Assembly (NCBI GenBank): GCA_013398295.1
Contig: VZSF01000964.1
Span: forward strand, 372,001-436,000
From: Chionis minor
Lineage: Eukaryota > Chordata > Aves > Charadriiformes > Chionididae
DNA: 64,000 nucleotides
Direction of reading: 5' to 3'
This document shows positions 1 through 13,066 of this stretch, piece after piece. How positions within the stretch are numbered: the stretch's first letter is position 1; every line of letters starts with the position of its first letter. The notes beneath the pieces were generated by a model that saw nothing but the letters and a program-made list of their open reading frames with translations, made no database searches and was not told where the DNA came from. The position numbers and the translations under genes were made by a program.

Positions 1-2350
1 TTACAGAAAGACCTATAAATGTGTTCATTCTCATTTTAATTCTCTGATCCTGTCCTTTTAAATGGCTGCAGTCTTTAGTCACTCTTCACTCTTTGTTTCT
101 TCCTCCAGTTGCAGATGCATACCACTTTGCATATAGTGCCTGGAAGCAAATTGTTGAAAACAGTCACATTGTTGCAAAGTGAAAATGGGATTTGATGAAT
201 TAACTGAACTTCTCATAGATTAGTTACAAAAGAAACCCAGGGAGCTGACACATGGCAAAGGTTATTACTTGCAATACTGCAAAGTTAGAAAATCAAGAGG
301 TTACATGTTTCACATGAAGTTGAGTTTCATCTGCATCTCTCCATGTGATACTGTTGGGTTTTTAAGCTCAGATGAAATTGAGTGATAAAAGCTGCTTCTA
401 TACTGTTGGTCTTATATACACCTGAGGACAGGTTTATCCACTGATGCCACTCTGAAGCTTCCCATTTTCTGAAATGAGTTGTGTATCTAGAAATAAGTCC
501 TCCCTAGTCTGCAGAGGATGAAGTTGCTTTTCTCTAAATCGTTTTCCTTCTCTCTAGCAAGTCATGTGTGCTTTCAAAGCTCTGCATGCTAACAGACTCT
601 TTGTATTTATTGCAAAGCCAGTGACAGTCTTTTTTCAACATCATTGGACATTAGTCAGGCCAGACTTCCAGAAAACAGAAATAGTATTTTCTGGTAAATT
701 ATCCTCTGAAGTAGGTAGATTACATGGTATGGTCTGAATTATTAAAGAAGTCAGAGATCATTGTGTAATGTACTGAAATAAAACTGTATCTAAAGATGTA
801 TTTTGCTAAGTATAAGTTAGATCTTAACATTTGAGAATGATTTGGGGTTTAGGATAGCATGAGAATTAATTCCAGAAAAAAAATATAATCAGTGTACCTT
901 TCTTGGCACTGTATCCTGCTAAATGTAAAAAAACTCATTTCATTTACTATATAATTATCCTTGTGTATTCTTGAATGAAAGCATAGCAAAGATCACATTT
1001 CTGGCACATTTGGGAGCAAAACAGTTAAATTGCTAACAAATAATGTTTTGTAGTTTGTATGAGAGCCAAGAAGATTAATGAAATGTTCATGAGAGAGTCT
1101 GGCAAGTGGCCACATTCCTATGGGAACATTGCTGCAGTGAGGTTTAACGGAGCATGAGGGACATTAAGAAACAAATGTGTGGGAGTTTTAGGGTGAACTG
1201 TAAATGATCAAGAATCTAGTAAAACTACATATCATGTATTTTGCCTTTGAGGCTTTCCAGTGGATCTCTGTAACATTTCTCATCCTTATCTAAAGTCTGT
1301 GAGGAAGACGAGCAAAGTGCATCCTCCTTGCGTTCTTTAAGAGCAGCTGTCAAACACTTGAGCTCTACTGACTTCTTTGAATGTTACAGCAGATGTAAAC
1401 TCATTAAACAAATGGCTACAAGAAATAAGTCTTTTAGCCTGGCCAGAGTTTTTGTGTAGAAGTTCCTCAATTTAATGCTTAATCTGCCAGCCTGCCCAAA
1501 ACTTACGTATGCTTTTAATTGCAAAAAGCTGTGTTAATTTCATTCTTTTAGGCAAACCAAGGAGAAGCTGCATTACTATAGCATTATTTCTATTTCTGCT
1601 ATACTACCACCTCCCCTTTCACAGCAGTTATCTCCAAAATACATCCTTATTGACCATGTGTATCCACTAACATGCTGTATTTCAATTAAGTTAGTGAATG
1701 TTATGTTTAATCAAAGATAAGGAAACAAGCTAAGTTTCCTCTGTTTCAGAAGATAAACTCTTTATCAGTAAGATTGCTAACAGCAAACACTTCTTTTTAC
1801 CATACCAAAAGATAAATTAAACAGGAAGCTATCGATTTCCCTGAGAGCAGGGCAGGCATTGAGAGATGTATGGACTTTAGAGTATGCTTTCGAGAGGTTT
1901 TCCAAATTAGCTAAAATAACCATGATCATCACGGATAGCTATTAAAGTGAAGGAAACCTGTGTTCTTACTTACCTTTCCACTAGATGGCAATGGTACATG
2001 GTAGTTACGTGTGCTTTAGTAAAGGAAATCTTTAAAAACGAAAATTTTATTAGAGGTTTGAGTATCTCTTTAAATGAGGACGGTTGTACTATTAACATAT
2101 GCTGAAACTCAGCTGTCTCAGTAGTCCCCATCTCAAGTAGTAAAACTAATTTTCTTTCTTTGCATAACAAATACACTATCCAGATTTAGAGGTAACACAG
2201 ATATGGATAATAAGCCTATTCAAAGGATAATGCAGTGCTGTGATGATGAGGCTGTCTAACACACCAAGGGATGTATTAAGTTTCTACTTTCATGCTGGAT
2301 GAGGCACTTTTCTGGTGTTAAAACCAAGAGACAAACTAGCTCTTAGAGTC
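1..2350. other. Non-coding AT-rich sequence
   Basis: I see no gene here. Open frames are short and stop-rich in all frames. The longest is a minus-strand frame at about 1,970-2,176 that ends near a donor-like minus-strand site at about 1,970-1,976 ('cttacctttcca' on the + strand). No matching acceptor is evident, so I do not call an exon. No recognisable transposon or microsatellite is present. Confidence 0.7.
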
Positions 2351-2399
2351 ATTTCATTGACTTCAGTAGAGTTAACATTAGGGATGGATTTGGTTCAGG
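2351..2399. repeat. Possible relic of a sauropsid dispersed repeat
   Basis: The stretch contains 'ttgacttcagtagagtta' followed by 'gggatggatttggt'. This resembles a motif pair that I remember as common in dispersed repeats of turtles, crocodilians and birds. The family name is uncertain and the match rests on memory, not alignment. Confidence 0.3.
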
Positions 2400-3057
2400 G
2401 CTTTTGCATTACAGAATTTAGAGTGCACACTACCGTGTGAGGAGGGGGGAGGACTGTTCTTTCTGTGGTGAGTCAGAACAGCATCCAAAATGGGGCTCCT
2501 TTGTAAAAGCTGCCCCAAAGCCATTGGGAGGCTTTACATCCTAAAGGAGGTGATGTTGGAGGAGGAGGGTGAGAGGGGGAAGAGAGGCAGCAAAAAATAC
2601 TTTTTTTTTAAGGTACTCAAGAAATGCAGTAGACATTCAGGCAGATGGGATATGTGAATCAGGCTGCTGGTGAATTGGCATCTATAGAGCCCATTTGAGG
2701 CCTGTCTGTAGTTCAGAATACACCGTGTTAGAACTGCTTTTTCCAAAAGTGTGACAGTTTGTTGTGATATGGATTAACTATTTTGCTATGAAATAGCCCA
2801 GAGTGGGCTACCTGACCTCACAGGACCTGCTTCCCAGTGGCTAGATAGAGAATGTGTGGGTATTAAAGTGTCTTGGTTTAAGAAAAATCTTTGCTGTGAT
2901 CACAAATGCATATCAACATAGAGCATTTGTCCCATGCTAATCACGTGCTTCGGATTGGAAGTTTTTTTGATAGATGCCACCTACAGAACTTTCAAATTCA
3001 TTCCATGACAAAACAAGATCAAATTCAAAATACAAAGGTTTAACTGCCTCCTAGCCA

Positions 3058-3093
3058 AGCAAGATTAATAACCAAAGCAAGATTAATAACCAA
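3058..3093. repeat. Perfect 18-bp tandem duplication
   Basis: Two identical head-to-tail copies of 'agcaagattaataaccaa' occupy 3,058-3,075 and 3,076-3,093. There are no mismatches, so the duplication is recent or has been corrected. It lies in AT-rich non-coding DNA with no other feature nearby. Confidence 0.9.
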
Positions 3094-3554
3094 ACCTGAA
3101 TTTCTAAATAGAGTTCTGTGTTTAATTACTGTTGTAACTTTATTTTGTACCATCAGTTCATCATCATATTATTATTATTTAGACCTTCTTCTGGTGGCAG
3201 CAACAAGCCAGGCAGTTACATTATTATCAATGAAATATTTTGAGAAGAGTTTGATTGGTTTAGTTCTTCAGTTAGGACTGCTTGTGACTTCTGAAATGAA
3301 GTACAGTACCGTATTTTAGGCATTGAACCATGTCTTTGGCAATAGGATGATTTCCTGTCCTTGCTCTGCCACCCTGTTTCCACTGTGACTATGGCTAATT
3401 TACTTGGACTTGTCAGATATGTCCACCTCACTGCCAGTGTGAAGCATTCCTTACTGTCTGGCTTCCAAGGCTTGGTCAATCAGGAGCTTGAAGTGCTAGG
3501 ACTGTGGTGGGTGCTGTTCTAAACAAATCTGAACTGCTGTCCTACGTCCTCAAG

Positions 3555-3606
3555 GGCCTAGTGCCTGCAGATAGGATTTAGGTGCCCAAATATTGTCAAA
3601 AACTAG
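3555..3606. repeat. Possible relic of 'gatttaggtgcc' dispersed repeat
   Basis: The segment reads 'ataggatttaggtgcccaaa', then a 'caaaaactaggc' tail. It recalls the 'gatttaggtgcctaa... gaaaatctaggc' sequence frequent in sauropsid genomes. Similar relics occur at 16,408-16,470 and 19,971-20,056. The recognition is from memory. Confidence 0.35.
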
Positions 3607-5550
3607 GCTTTTGTTCCATTGTAGCCCTCTAGATTGTCACTTTCGCATCTTTGGAGGTTAAACCCTATGAATATCCACACTTCCTAACATTTAGCTCCTC
3701 ACAAGTTTCATATTATGTTCAGCAAAATCTTGTCCTTTTTCGTCACCCTCCCAACTGCACCCATGTTAGTCTGGCTGATACGAACATGGAGAGCCAGGGG
3801 CTGTCAACAATCCACAAGACATCACAGCTAGCCTGCGCCATAGCAGCCTTGTGACAACAGGATATCTGTCAAGAAAAGGGGCTTCTCTCTTCCTCGATAT
3901 GGAGGAGTTCAGCAGCGAAGATGCCAGTTGTTCTCCTGCAGCAGTAAACTCAGAACCATTCACATGATCCATGGTGAGTATCCAACCAAACAGAGCAAAA
4001 CATGCCACGTTTCCACTGGTGCTGGCTCTTCCAGGGGTAGCTCTTTGGTATGGTGTTTCTAATATTGGTCCTGATGGATGTCCTTTTGCTCTGCGCAGGT
4101 GTATTAGCAAAGGATTTACAGAGCAGCCTCTTCAGACTAGCTCTGATATTTTGGGAGAAGGTAAAATTCTTCAATGGAACCTTTCAGACTTGGAGCTGGC
4201 ACAGACGGTGGACTGCACACGTGCCTTTATCTCGCAGACTTGAGCAGTCTGTAAAATCCCTGTTCCTCCAGCCCCAGTATGCTCAGAATTAGTTTGCTGG
4301 GCCAGGCAAGCTGCAGGTGGGTAGCTACTGTACCCACCAGAAGCACAACAGTCACTCCATGACTGACTGTTAGCTTTGTGGGCTGTCCTTACTCCCTTTC
4401 TTTATACCCTACACAGAGAAGCAGGTAGATCATCTCCTAGAATCGCTGTTACTGACTCCCACCCCAGACTGACTGACTCTCGATCTCTTCAGGCTTGTCA
4501 TAAGACAGAGATGGATAGAGGCCCTCAACGTCACATGTTTCCCTAACACATGCTGCCAGGGTGTGAGGAATGAAACAACTGCGAGATACCATTAGCTCTA
4601 AAAAGAATCTGGAACTTAGTTCCTTCCCCCTGGGATCTGTTGCGGTGACTTGGGGAAGGATCAAGATGATTGACTATTCATTGTAGTCTTCATGGACACT
4701 CATGGAAATGTGACTAAAAACGAGCTTTGAAAGCCTGCCCAGAAATATTCCTAAAGCCAACTCTCCCATAGGATCAGTCTTTCTCTCCCCATGGCTGTTC
4801 CAAAGCACTCGTGAAGCAGGATGAAAGTGAAGTGACTCTTCTGTTGGGTGTGTGGGATATGTATAGCATCTATGCCTGGCACTCCACCCTGTGCTTGCTC
4901 TGCAGATGTTGTCACTGCTGTACGCTGTTGAAGAAAGGGAGTGACTCCTGGCCCCTTCTTCTCTGTGGTTTCCGCTCTCACCTTCCCCGAGCCAGCACTT
5001 CTGTTCAGGAACAGAATTGCTCTGAAGCTGTCACAGATTCCTTTTTGCCTGATGTGGTGCTTTTGGTCCTAAGAGAGAAATCTGGACATAGAGTGCCTCT
5101 CAAAGTGTCAGGGAGGCTTGCGGAGTCCCAGAGGTCCCATTGTGCTTTTCAGAAGCCTCATGGTTACAGCTGTATTAAATCAATCCCTATAGCTGATGAA
5201 AAGTCATGTTCACAGTTGGTGGACATGACAACATATCATGTTCCGCTACATTTTTGAAGAAATACAAATTTTTTTTACAGCTCAGCTCTAGTTGAGGTAT
5301 CTTTGAAAAAGACCTGAAATATTGTCAAGCAGAATTAATATTATTAATGTTGTCAAACTCAGACACCGTTTTCGAGGCCAGAACTTCTTTAGGAAAGAGA
5401 AACAAGCAATGAAATCATATGATCAGGTCCCATTTTGTCACAGAAAAGTGGATTTCATTACTTGCTATAATTGCCCCAACTGCTTTTTGTCTAAGTGGAA
5501 GCTCTGGCAGTGCTTTAAGAATGATGTTGTTTGGTTCTTTCTGTTCTTGT

Positions 5551-5575
5551 TTTATTTTAGTTTAGTTTAGTTTTT
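5551..5575. repeat. Short TTTAG simple repeat
   Basis: After 'tttat' come three full TTTAG units (5,556-5,570) and a trailing T run. It is a short low-complexity tract without other context. Confidence 0.8.
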
Positions 5576-8500
5576 CTATCTATTGACTTGTTATGGCAAG
5601 GGAAAGATGATGGTTGGGCATGAGGAAATGACAATTCCCACCATGTTACCCTGGCATTATCTAGGTTGGTGCATATTTTTCTGCACAAAAAAGACCACTT
5701 CCAGAGTGTTACTAGTGACTGGACACTTAGGCAAAGGAAGAAATCCTTCTTTCTTCAGTAAGTGCAGCATGGAAGATGTGCCCCAAAGCACAGAGCTTTT
5801 GTTCTCCCTCAGCTAAAATATTAACACCTCTTGCAGGATCTATGTTCTCTTCCTGACTCTGAGCATTGCTCTGTCACCCACAGTTAGCCCAGAAAGCCAG
5901 AGAGGAATGCTTATAGCTACGTCTTTCCAAGGAAATCGGGAGACCTTTTGTGGCCTCATGGCTCGACCAAACATCTGAGGTGGCTGTTTGTAGTGTGGCT
6001 GTTCCAGCTGAGCCCAGCCGGTGGGCAGTGATGTTGAGGAACAAGAAAAACCCCTTTCTCCCTTTGCTGGGAAGTTCATTTCAATTTGATCTCAAGCTCT
6101 TTCATAAAGCCTGTTTTTCTGCATCACACCCTGACAGTTTTATGTACCAGACTACAAAAACACTCCAGCAAATCAACTGTAGGAAGTACAATGGCTGGGC
6201 CATGTTCTCAGACCCCTGTAAAGAACTCCAAATACAGTCTTGTGTATTAAAAAAAAATCACAAATATAAGTCAACATCATGTATTTTTAAGGTCTGAGTC
6301 ATTATGTTGTATACACGTCAACAACAAGCCTGCTTTTGATTTAGTGAGGACTGTAGATTCAGATCCCTGGGTTTGATTTTTGTCTTGTCTCAGCCTTACT
6401 GGCAGTGGTTTCAAGCACAATACCTTAGTGTACTGATACTGTACAACACAGTGAAAACATCATACCACACATCATGATAGTCCTTGTTTTCTTCTCAAAC
6501 TTCATAGCTGAACAAACTATGGAATTAAGGTTTTGATGGTTGCATGATTCAGGCACGTTCTGTTTATTTACTATGTGCGTGTCTATAAATTCATTGAGTT
6601 TAAGGAAAGACACTTATGGACTTTTGGAGGAATATTTAGCCAATTAATTCTCAGCAAAGACTGGCTACGTCTGGCCATAGAATGGACAAAGAAGGACAGG
6701 AAACTAATTCCACCATTGTGTCTGATCTTTTCCAGCTCAACTTCCTGTCACTTTACTTCCAGAAGTTGAGGCACAGGTGTAGTCCCTACCCTCAACTGGT
6801 ACATAAGCAGAGCATTCAGTCAATTCTCCCTCAAGACTAGTTGGAGGAATGACCCCAGAACAGGGTTACACTTGTTTAGTCCCCCTTTGTGGCAGCCCTT
6901 CTGTACTGTAGTGATGAAGTCGGTAAGCGTGTTCCTGTGAGAGGCAATAACAGTGTTGCTCCTGGCACGCCTGAGACCCGAGTCGCTGCATGAAGACTGC
7001 AGCCACAGTGCCCTACTCCACAAGGCTCCAGGGCTGGTGCCGCATTACTGCCTGACAACTGCACTTGGGCATCGAGCAATAGTGCGTGCCGGTTATTAAT
7101 CCATACTGTGAAGAAGAGGCGCGCGATACGGCTACAACTAAGGTTTCCCAAAGTCATTTTTACTAATTAGTCAAGAAATGAATAAGAAATATGTTCTTTC
7201 CTTCAGAAGGCTCTAATCCCACTTGACTGAGCAGTATTAAGCAATCCTATCAAAGAGAGTGTATTTTTGAAGCAGTCCTTGGGGCAAAGTTAGAGCTTCA
7301 AAAATAAGAAATAATGAGAGATGTAGGGGGGAGAGGCTTTTTTATTTTTGGAACAAGTATTAAAGAAGAGCCTTTGCTCCTGAGTCAAGTTCCCATGCTT
7401 TTTCATTATGTTCTTTGGCTGAAGTGGTCTTTAGATAACAAATGTGTCAAGCTGTTCTGTCTCACTAAGTTAGAATTAGGTTATGTCTGTGCAGAAGAAA
7501 GTTTTGGAATAGCTGCAAAAACAATTACAACGCTGCTTGATTCACTGATGATGTTAATTGTAAATCCATATTAATCTAAGGCTGGGCAGAAGTTGCCAGA
7601 AGGATTCATTTTCTATGTACCATGACAGATGCTTGTCTCCCTTTCCTTTTTCTGGTGCCTTAGACCTTAGATATCTCCAGCATTTTTTGAAAGCATAAAC
7701 AGTAGCCTTAAGCAAAATTACAGTTGATAGGAAGGTTGCAATGGCCTATATAAATCTCCTTACATGACTTCAGCTCTCATAAAAGTGGCTAATAATATTT
7801 TAATCATATTCTGGAAGTCCTTGAATGTTAACACAGGAAATATTGTACCAGGAGCTAGTTTCTTAGGAAACTTTACGGTGAGTGTTTCTTTTTGTGATGT
7901 CATTCTTAATAAGGGACAGATACAAAATGCAATCTGGGAGAGAGAGTCAAGAATGGAAGATAAAGGCATTTTTTTTACACCATTTTAAATTTAAGATAGA
8001 AAGCTATTCTTTCCAGCCATATGCCATGTCTCTTTCTGTTTGCAAGAGTTTTCAAATTCTTTGCCCACTGCTGAGCTATAGAAGGTTATTTGTGCAGGAG
8101 GTATTTCTGTGTTTGAGGCTGGGCATTTTTGAAAGTTTGTCAGGTTTGTATGCTCTAATGTGCAACTGTTTAAAGCTGCTCAGATGTTTAAAAGTTGTCC
8201 TAGTGATAAGGAAAGCACACAAAAAAATACAACACAGTGGTTGATTTTGCCTCTTATAGATAAATGGTTTGGCAATTTGTCATGTGGTAATACCACTTTA
8301 TATGCAAGCTAAAAGACACAGAGGCATGGTGTGAGTGCCAGGGAATGTAAGCTTGGTGCGGGTTCCAGGTTACTGGTGTGACTTCAGTGTGGCCACACTA
8401 CCAGGGGCTGAGCCAGAGCTGAGTTGTACAGCTGCCTAACTGACTGGAGAGAGCGGGAGTGGTGTACCATAATCCCACAGATTTTCTGCTTCTAGGAAGA

Positions 8501-9780
8501 GTGCACAGATAGAAATAGTGCTGAGAGATTCCAGCAGGGTATAGGAAAAAAGTGAAATGTCCTGTGTCTGTGGCAAAGCCCACACGAAAAATTTAATTAA
8601 TTTTGGTATATTCTTGAAGAATTACCAGTTCCATGGCCACAAGACCAATGAAGCTACTGATTAATATGAATAGGGCAGTTCGTACTCACAAGCATCTTAT
8701 TAGGTTCTCCACAGACTCGGGAAGATCTTCCTGTTTCCAAATATGTTTGAATCGCATTTTCTCTGCAGACATAAGAGCTAAAAAGTTGGGGGAAGGGCGC
8801 GGCTAGTGAATAGCAAAGATGGGTGCAAATTCACGTCACAGAAATTGAACAGAGATCACAGGTCTTCCAGGCCTTTCCGTAACTGGCACAAACAAAGGAA
8901 TTACTAAATTGTTCCTGTGACAGAGACTGCACAGCCCGTGAAAGGGTCCTATTAAGTGTGCTTTTACCCAGAATGTTTATGACTCTAATTGCTGATGCAA
9001 GTTACTTGGCACAGCAACTGACAGTTCATTCATAACTTGGTGGTTTCTCTGTTAACAAGTTAGCCCCTAATTAGTTCCTGTGAAGGTACTTTATGAAATC
9101 ATAAAGTCATACTCTTCTAACTTCTCCAGGATGACATCTGCCCCATGCTAGCCACAAAGGATTGGAATTCACCAGCCTGCTAAGCTACAGTTGGAAGATG
9201 ACTGGAGATGGGAAAGGAAGCTGTAAACTGCTCTCTCTGCTTCTCAGTCCTAAAATTAACAACTGAACCAGGAACTACATCAACTGGGGTGCTTAGACCC
9301 CTCCAGCATCCAGTTGGTTGATGGGTGAGTGGAATGCATCCCTGCAGTGGGAAATTATATAAGGACCATTAATTATGGAGGCACTGTCTCATTTGTGGTT
9401 CCGCATACTCAGATGAGATCCTCATCTGTAGAGGTCCAAGGATCTGACCATGATTTCCTTTGGTGGCTTCTGTTTCCTTCTAGTTCTTGTTAAGGAAATC
9501 AAAATCTATTTGATTTTCTATAGCTAATCCAAGGATAAATTGCACTCCTTTTTTGCTATGCTTCCTCAACAATCTTTTCAAAGATAATAACAGACTATGC
9601 CTCCCATTCCCTTGCTTTTGTTTTGGGTCGTTTAAATGAATTTCCAAGTCCATGACCTTCTGCATCAGCAGTACCATCTGCTTGAGAGTGACATTTTCTT
9701 CATCTTGGCAACCAAAGCCCTGGAGTTACAGACATTTACACTGCCTGTTACTGTGCAGCAAGAAGAGCCTTTTGGAGCAT

Positions 9781-9811
9781 AAAAAAAAGAAAAAAAAGAG
9801 AAAGAAGAAAG
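9781..9811. repeat. A-rich low-complexity tract
   Basis: About 31 bases of A with scattered G ('aaaaaaaagaaaaaaaagag' then 'aaagaagaaag'). It could be the decayed poly(A) tail of a retro-inserted sequence. I see no clear retrocopy upstream and no target-site duplication. Confidence 0.7.
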
Positions 9812-11424
9812 ATCATACTTTATTTTGTAATTTGTCTTGCTTTGTGCGTACCCATGAAGAAGGTACTATCATCCAGTACTAACTCGCCTTTCAGATTAAA
9901 TTCACAGCTGACCATTATCTGCACTGAGACCGCTTAGGTAGGATGTTGTCCTACAGGGGCTGCACAATTTGAGATTCATTTAATGACGGTCTTAACTCAG
10001 GCATTTTGCATGGGCTTTTTTCTTTCTCTAGAGTTAGTGGTCTGAACTTCAAATCCAGGTAGGTCTGAAGTTATCTAAAGGGCCATCTCTGGCATGCCAA
10101 ATCCGTAGGAGACATTTATGAAGCTTGGGTGGGTATATTGTTAGTAAAGATCTCTCATCTCTGTAAAATTTATCCAAGCGTCAACATAAAGCTAGAAATC
10201 TTTTGGCTAGGTCTTTTTCTCAGTCTCAGACCCAAACTTCCAGGAAATGCCATTTTCTAATGCTTTTTAGCTAAAGGTCCCGTTTAAGCCAAGTACTTTG
10301 TACCTGAATATTTTTGTAATGACTAACTCAAACAGATGTAGTACTGCTACAGCTAGGTGTCCATTAGTTAACCCAAGCTTCCTGCTGTTATGTTATTTAT
10401 TAAGATGGTTATTTCTTGAATTGAAATTTGAGATACCTATTAACACATGTTATGAGCTGAACAGACTGCTATATATTTCTACTCTAAAAAATATATTATA
10501 CTGCCAATACAGCTGTCCTGCCATCCAGAGGAGTCATAAAAACTAAAATAAACTAGACTTTACCTAACATATTTATATTTTTTTCTCAAATATTTATTCA
10601 GAAGTTTCTGAAATGCAAATTTTATTGCCCTGGAAAAATGTAACTTTCATAATACTTCACACGATCTGAAAGATCATCCCAAGGTAAGAAACAACTGCAG
10701 ATCAAATCTAATGATTGGCCTGCAGAGCAGCATTTTAAAAATTAGGATCTCATCTTACACAATGACTTACAGCAAATGATCAGATATGGCCCTTGCGTGG
10801 ATAGAGGGTGGGACCAGCCATGTCGCTGCTAGGTTTTCTTGTGGTCCAGCGCATGAAGTTGTGGCAAGGAGTGAAGTGTCTTTTGCCTCATCAAGTGCAG
10901 TTTCTGGACTGGAGTTGAGCAGCACAGCCAGAGCCACTTCTGAAGCTGCTAAAGTAGTTTTGGTTGAGAGCAGAAGGGTCTGCAGAAGAAGGGTTTGCTG
11001 AGGATTTCTGCTGGAAGGTGTGTGGTGAGGGGGCGTAGGGACCAAAGTGGCCTAAGCCTCTTGATGAGTGGAAGGAGCATTGGTAGCTTTGCTGTGTGTG
11101 ATGCCACACTCTTCGTCATGCCAACTGGGCGCCGAGTATCAAAGTAACTTTTTTGTAACATTAAATGTTTTTATTATTTTTTACAACATCAAGTTTTATG
11201 GTATTTCTGTCAACCCACTGCAGTCAAAACAACAATAAAAAGCCATGTTTGTTTAATGAATAGACTGCTGGTGAAGGTCTTGTATTGGCTGCCATCGGAG
11301 CTGAAGCTCTCCAGTTATCCAGGGAACAGGCATTGGAGGTCAGCAGTAGGACAGGCTTGCCCAGCCTTGCTCCCAGAATGTGCTCAGCACACGGCAGTAG
11401 CATAGAGGGGGTGAGCATCCCTCT
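9812..11424. other. Non-coding sequence, no supported gene
   Basis: Open frames are short. Between 10,767 and 11,161 several overlap on both strands, a sign of chance stop depletion and not coding. A strong acceptor-like pyrimidine tract at about 10,017-10,030 ('ttttttctttctctag') is followed 27 bases later by a donor-like 'ccaggtaggt', which is too short to call an exon. No transposon is recognised. Confidence 0.6.
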
Positions 11425-11560
11425 TCTGCAGGTGAGGGAAATTGAAACATAGAGGGGTTAAAAGATTTGTCTGAAGTCAGCCTTCCGACTGGCCACAAAG
11501 CCAGAAATAAAGCCCACCTTTCAGCTGTTTCCACCAGCATCTCTCACAATTGGGCTATCT
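11425..11560 (-). repeat. MIR-type SINE relic, antisense
   Basis: The + strand reads 'aggtgagggaaattgaaaca', then 'agaggggttaaaagattt', 'gtctgaagtcag' and a tail ending in 'tccaccagcatctc'. This parallels the antisense MIR core, in which an '...gatgaggaaactgaggca...' segment is followed by '...agaggttaagtgacttgcc...' and then by '...ctctttccac...'. The similarity is extended and colinear but heavily mutated, as expected for a SINE that died before the amniote radiation. The exact MIR subfamily cannot be told by eye. Confidence 0.65.
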
Positions 11561-12775
11561 GAGTTTTTTCTAACATCAACTGCTAAGAAATGTACTAAGA
11601 CCTATTTGTGTGTGATTTCAATAAACCAGCCATGCGACTCCTTAGGGAGGAAATGCACAGTGCAAAATTATGGACTGCAGAACCTCATTACTCCAGTCAC
11701 CCAGACCGCAGTTCTAACCAAGGGCTGCTTCACTGACTCCGGGGAAGGGAAATGCTAGCTCTAGTCCAATTCCTTTGGGACAGTTGTCTGTAGCTTGAAT
11801 GTGACACCGCAAAAGGCTGACACTAACGCATATGCAAACTGAAATTTCTTTTTCAGCATCGAAACTTGGGAGCAGGGCCACACTGGCACTGCAGAGGTAC
11901 GTGATGTCGCAGGGGGTGACAGAGCTTGTTTGAGTACCACAGGTAGCCCGGCCACAGCAAACCAAAACACCACATAAGCTAGTTACCCTGCGAAGCAGCT
12001 TTGTTGCATGACAGTGAAGCGACTCTTGTTACTTGAGCCGGATTGCATACCTGGCTCCCTCTGCTGCACTGCCAGTTCCAGGGAGGGCATTCCCATGCCT
12101 CTTCTGTGGGGCAGCACAAGAAAATTTGAACAGCTTTGGTTTGAAACTGGCCACTTCCATGGAGAAGGGACAGGAGAGCTGTGGTAACACTTGACGTTAG
12201 ATGTTACAGCTGTTAAATCTGGAGTTTCCCTGAGAGACATCATGAAGGTCCCTTCCCAACAGCTGTTGCTGTGAAACAAATAGGGTCATGAAACAAATAG
12301 GGGCTACTGTGCTCAGAAACAAGTGTAACAGCCTCATTTTAAAATTGACCTCTTCTGAGAAAAAAGCAGTTTTCCATCTAGACAGAGCAGGACTTGAAGG
12401 AGTTTTGGAGAATTTATAGATGTAAGGGGGAAGTTTTAATTACAGTTTTAAAAAGCACAAAAGTTGGATGTCTTAGAATCACAGTTCACAATTCAGCTGG
12501 GCTGGACAGTTTTGGGGGAGCAAGAAGGGAATATATGTTTGCACTGTAGCAAATACAAAAGAAGCAATCTTAACTAAATTATGTGTGATACCTTTTCTCT
12601 TTGCTTTTCTTTGGTACGTTGTTAGGAAATGGGACAATTTCAAGAATGTAGTTTTTAATTTTCACTACTATTGTGGGTAAACTGATAGCCTTTGCAAAAA
12701 TACGGAGTAATGTTCTGGGGACAAAATCAGACCACACTGACTGACATAAAGAAATTGTCCCTTTAGAAAACATAG
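11561..12775. other. Non-coding sequence
   Basis: No gene is supported. A near-perfect short duplication, 'tgaaacaaatagggtca' followed by 'tgaaacaaatagggg', lies at about 12,272-12,303. The minus-strand open frames at 11,714-11,973 and 11,983-12,279 overlap others and resemble no known family. Confidence 0.65.
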
Positions 12776-12956
12776 ACCTTTAGAACTGCAGAACTGCAAG
12801 GGATTTAAAAAAAAAAAAAACCACTCAGTCTAGCCCTGCATTGAGGCAGGATCAAATACTCCCAGACCACCCTGGCACATGCACATCCCAACTTCTCAAA
12901 GACTTCCCGTGAAGGAAGCTCCTCTGGCTCCCAGTTGGTCTGTTCTGGTGTCTCAC
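12776..12956 (-). mobile_element. CR1-type LINE, 5'-truncated 3' end
   Basis: Read on the + strand, the segment follows the antisense layout of sauropsid CR1 3' ends. It has 'agaactgcaagggattt', an A run, then 'ctcagtctagccctgc', 'ggcaggatcaaatac', 'cccagaccaccctgg', 'aacttctcaaagacttcc' and finally 'ctgttctggtgtctcacca'. CR1 copies are typically a few hundred bases of 3' end, because reverse transcription starts at the 3' end and stops early. That agrees with the loss of homology at about 12,956, where a pentamer tandem repeat begins. The copy has no coding capacity and is diverged, so it is not recent. I infer the family from the order of motifs, not from an alignment. Confidence 0.7.
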
Positions 12957-13066
12957 CATTATAACACAACACAACATAACATAACGTAAGGTAACCTAAC
13001 CTAAGGTAACATAACATAACGTAACCTAACCTAAAGTAACATAACATAACATAACGTAATATAAAT
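12957..13066. repeat. TAACN pentamer minisatellite
   Basis: About 20 head-to-tail pentamers of form TAACA, TAACG, TAACC or TAAGG cover this stretch. The variants are ordered, not random: blocks such as 'taacataacataacg' recur three times and 'taacctaaccta' twice, separated by TAAGG or TAAAG units. This suggests a higher-order repeat of roughly 30-35 bp built from pentamers. It abuts the truncated 5' side of the CR1 remnant. On the minus strand the units form an open frame with recurring YVMLCY-like peptides, which I take as a by-product of the repeat. Confidence 0.85.

Larger units (their letters stand above)
3094..9780. other. Non-coding sequence, no supported gene
   Basis: This stretch is AT-rich with scattered open frames. 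The longest is a 148-codon + strand frame at 4,811-5,257 that begins with GTG, is cysteine- and leucine-rich and matches no family I know. A TTTAG simple repeat lies at 5,551-5,575 and a relic repeat motif at 3,555-3,606. A small CpG-bearing patch occurs at about 6,960-7,130 ('ggcgcgcgatacggc' at its end) without further promoter features. I see no exon with both good splice sites and a recognisable protein. Confidence 0.65.

Noticed and set aside
4811..5257. 148-codon + strand frame
   Set aside because: It starts at GTG and is Cys- and Leu-rich with no family resemblance. There is no exon boundary or promoter.
12957..13066. TAACN array as interstitial telomeric repeat
   Set aside because: Units are pentamers, not TTAGGG/CCCTAA hexamers. 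'taacctaacc' only superficially resembles CCCTAA.
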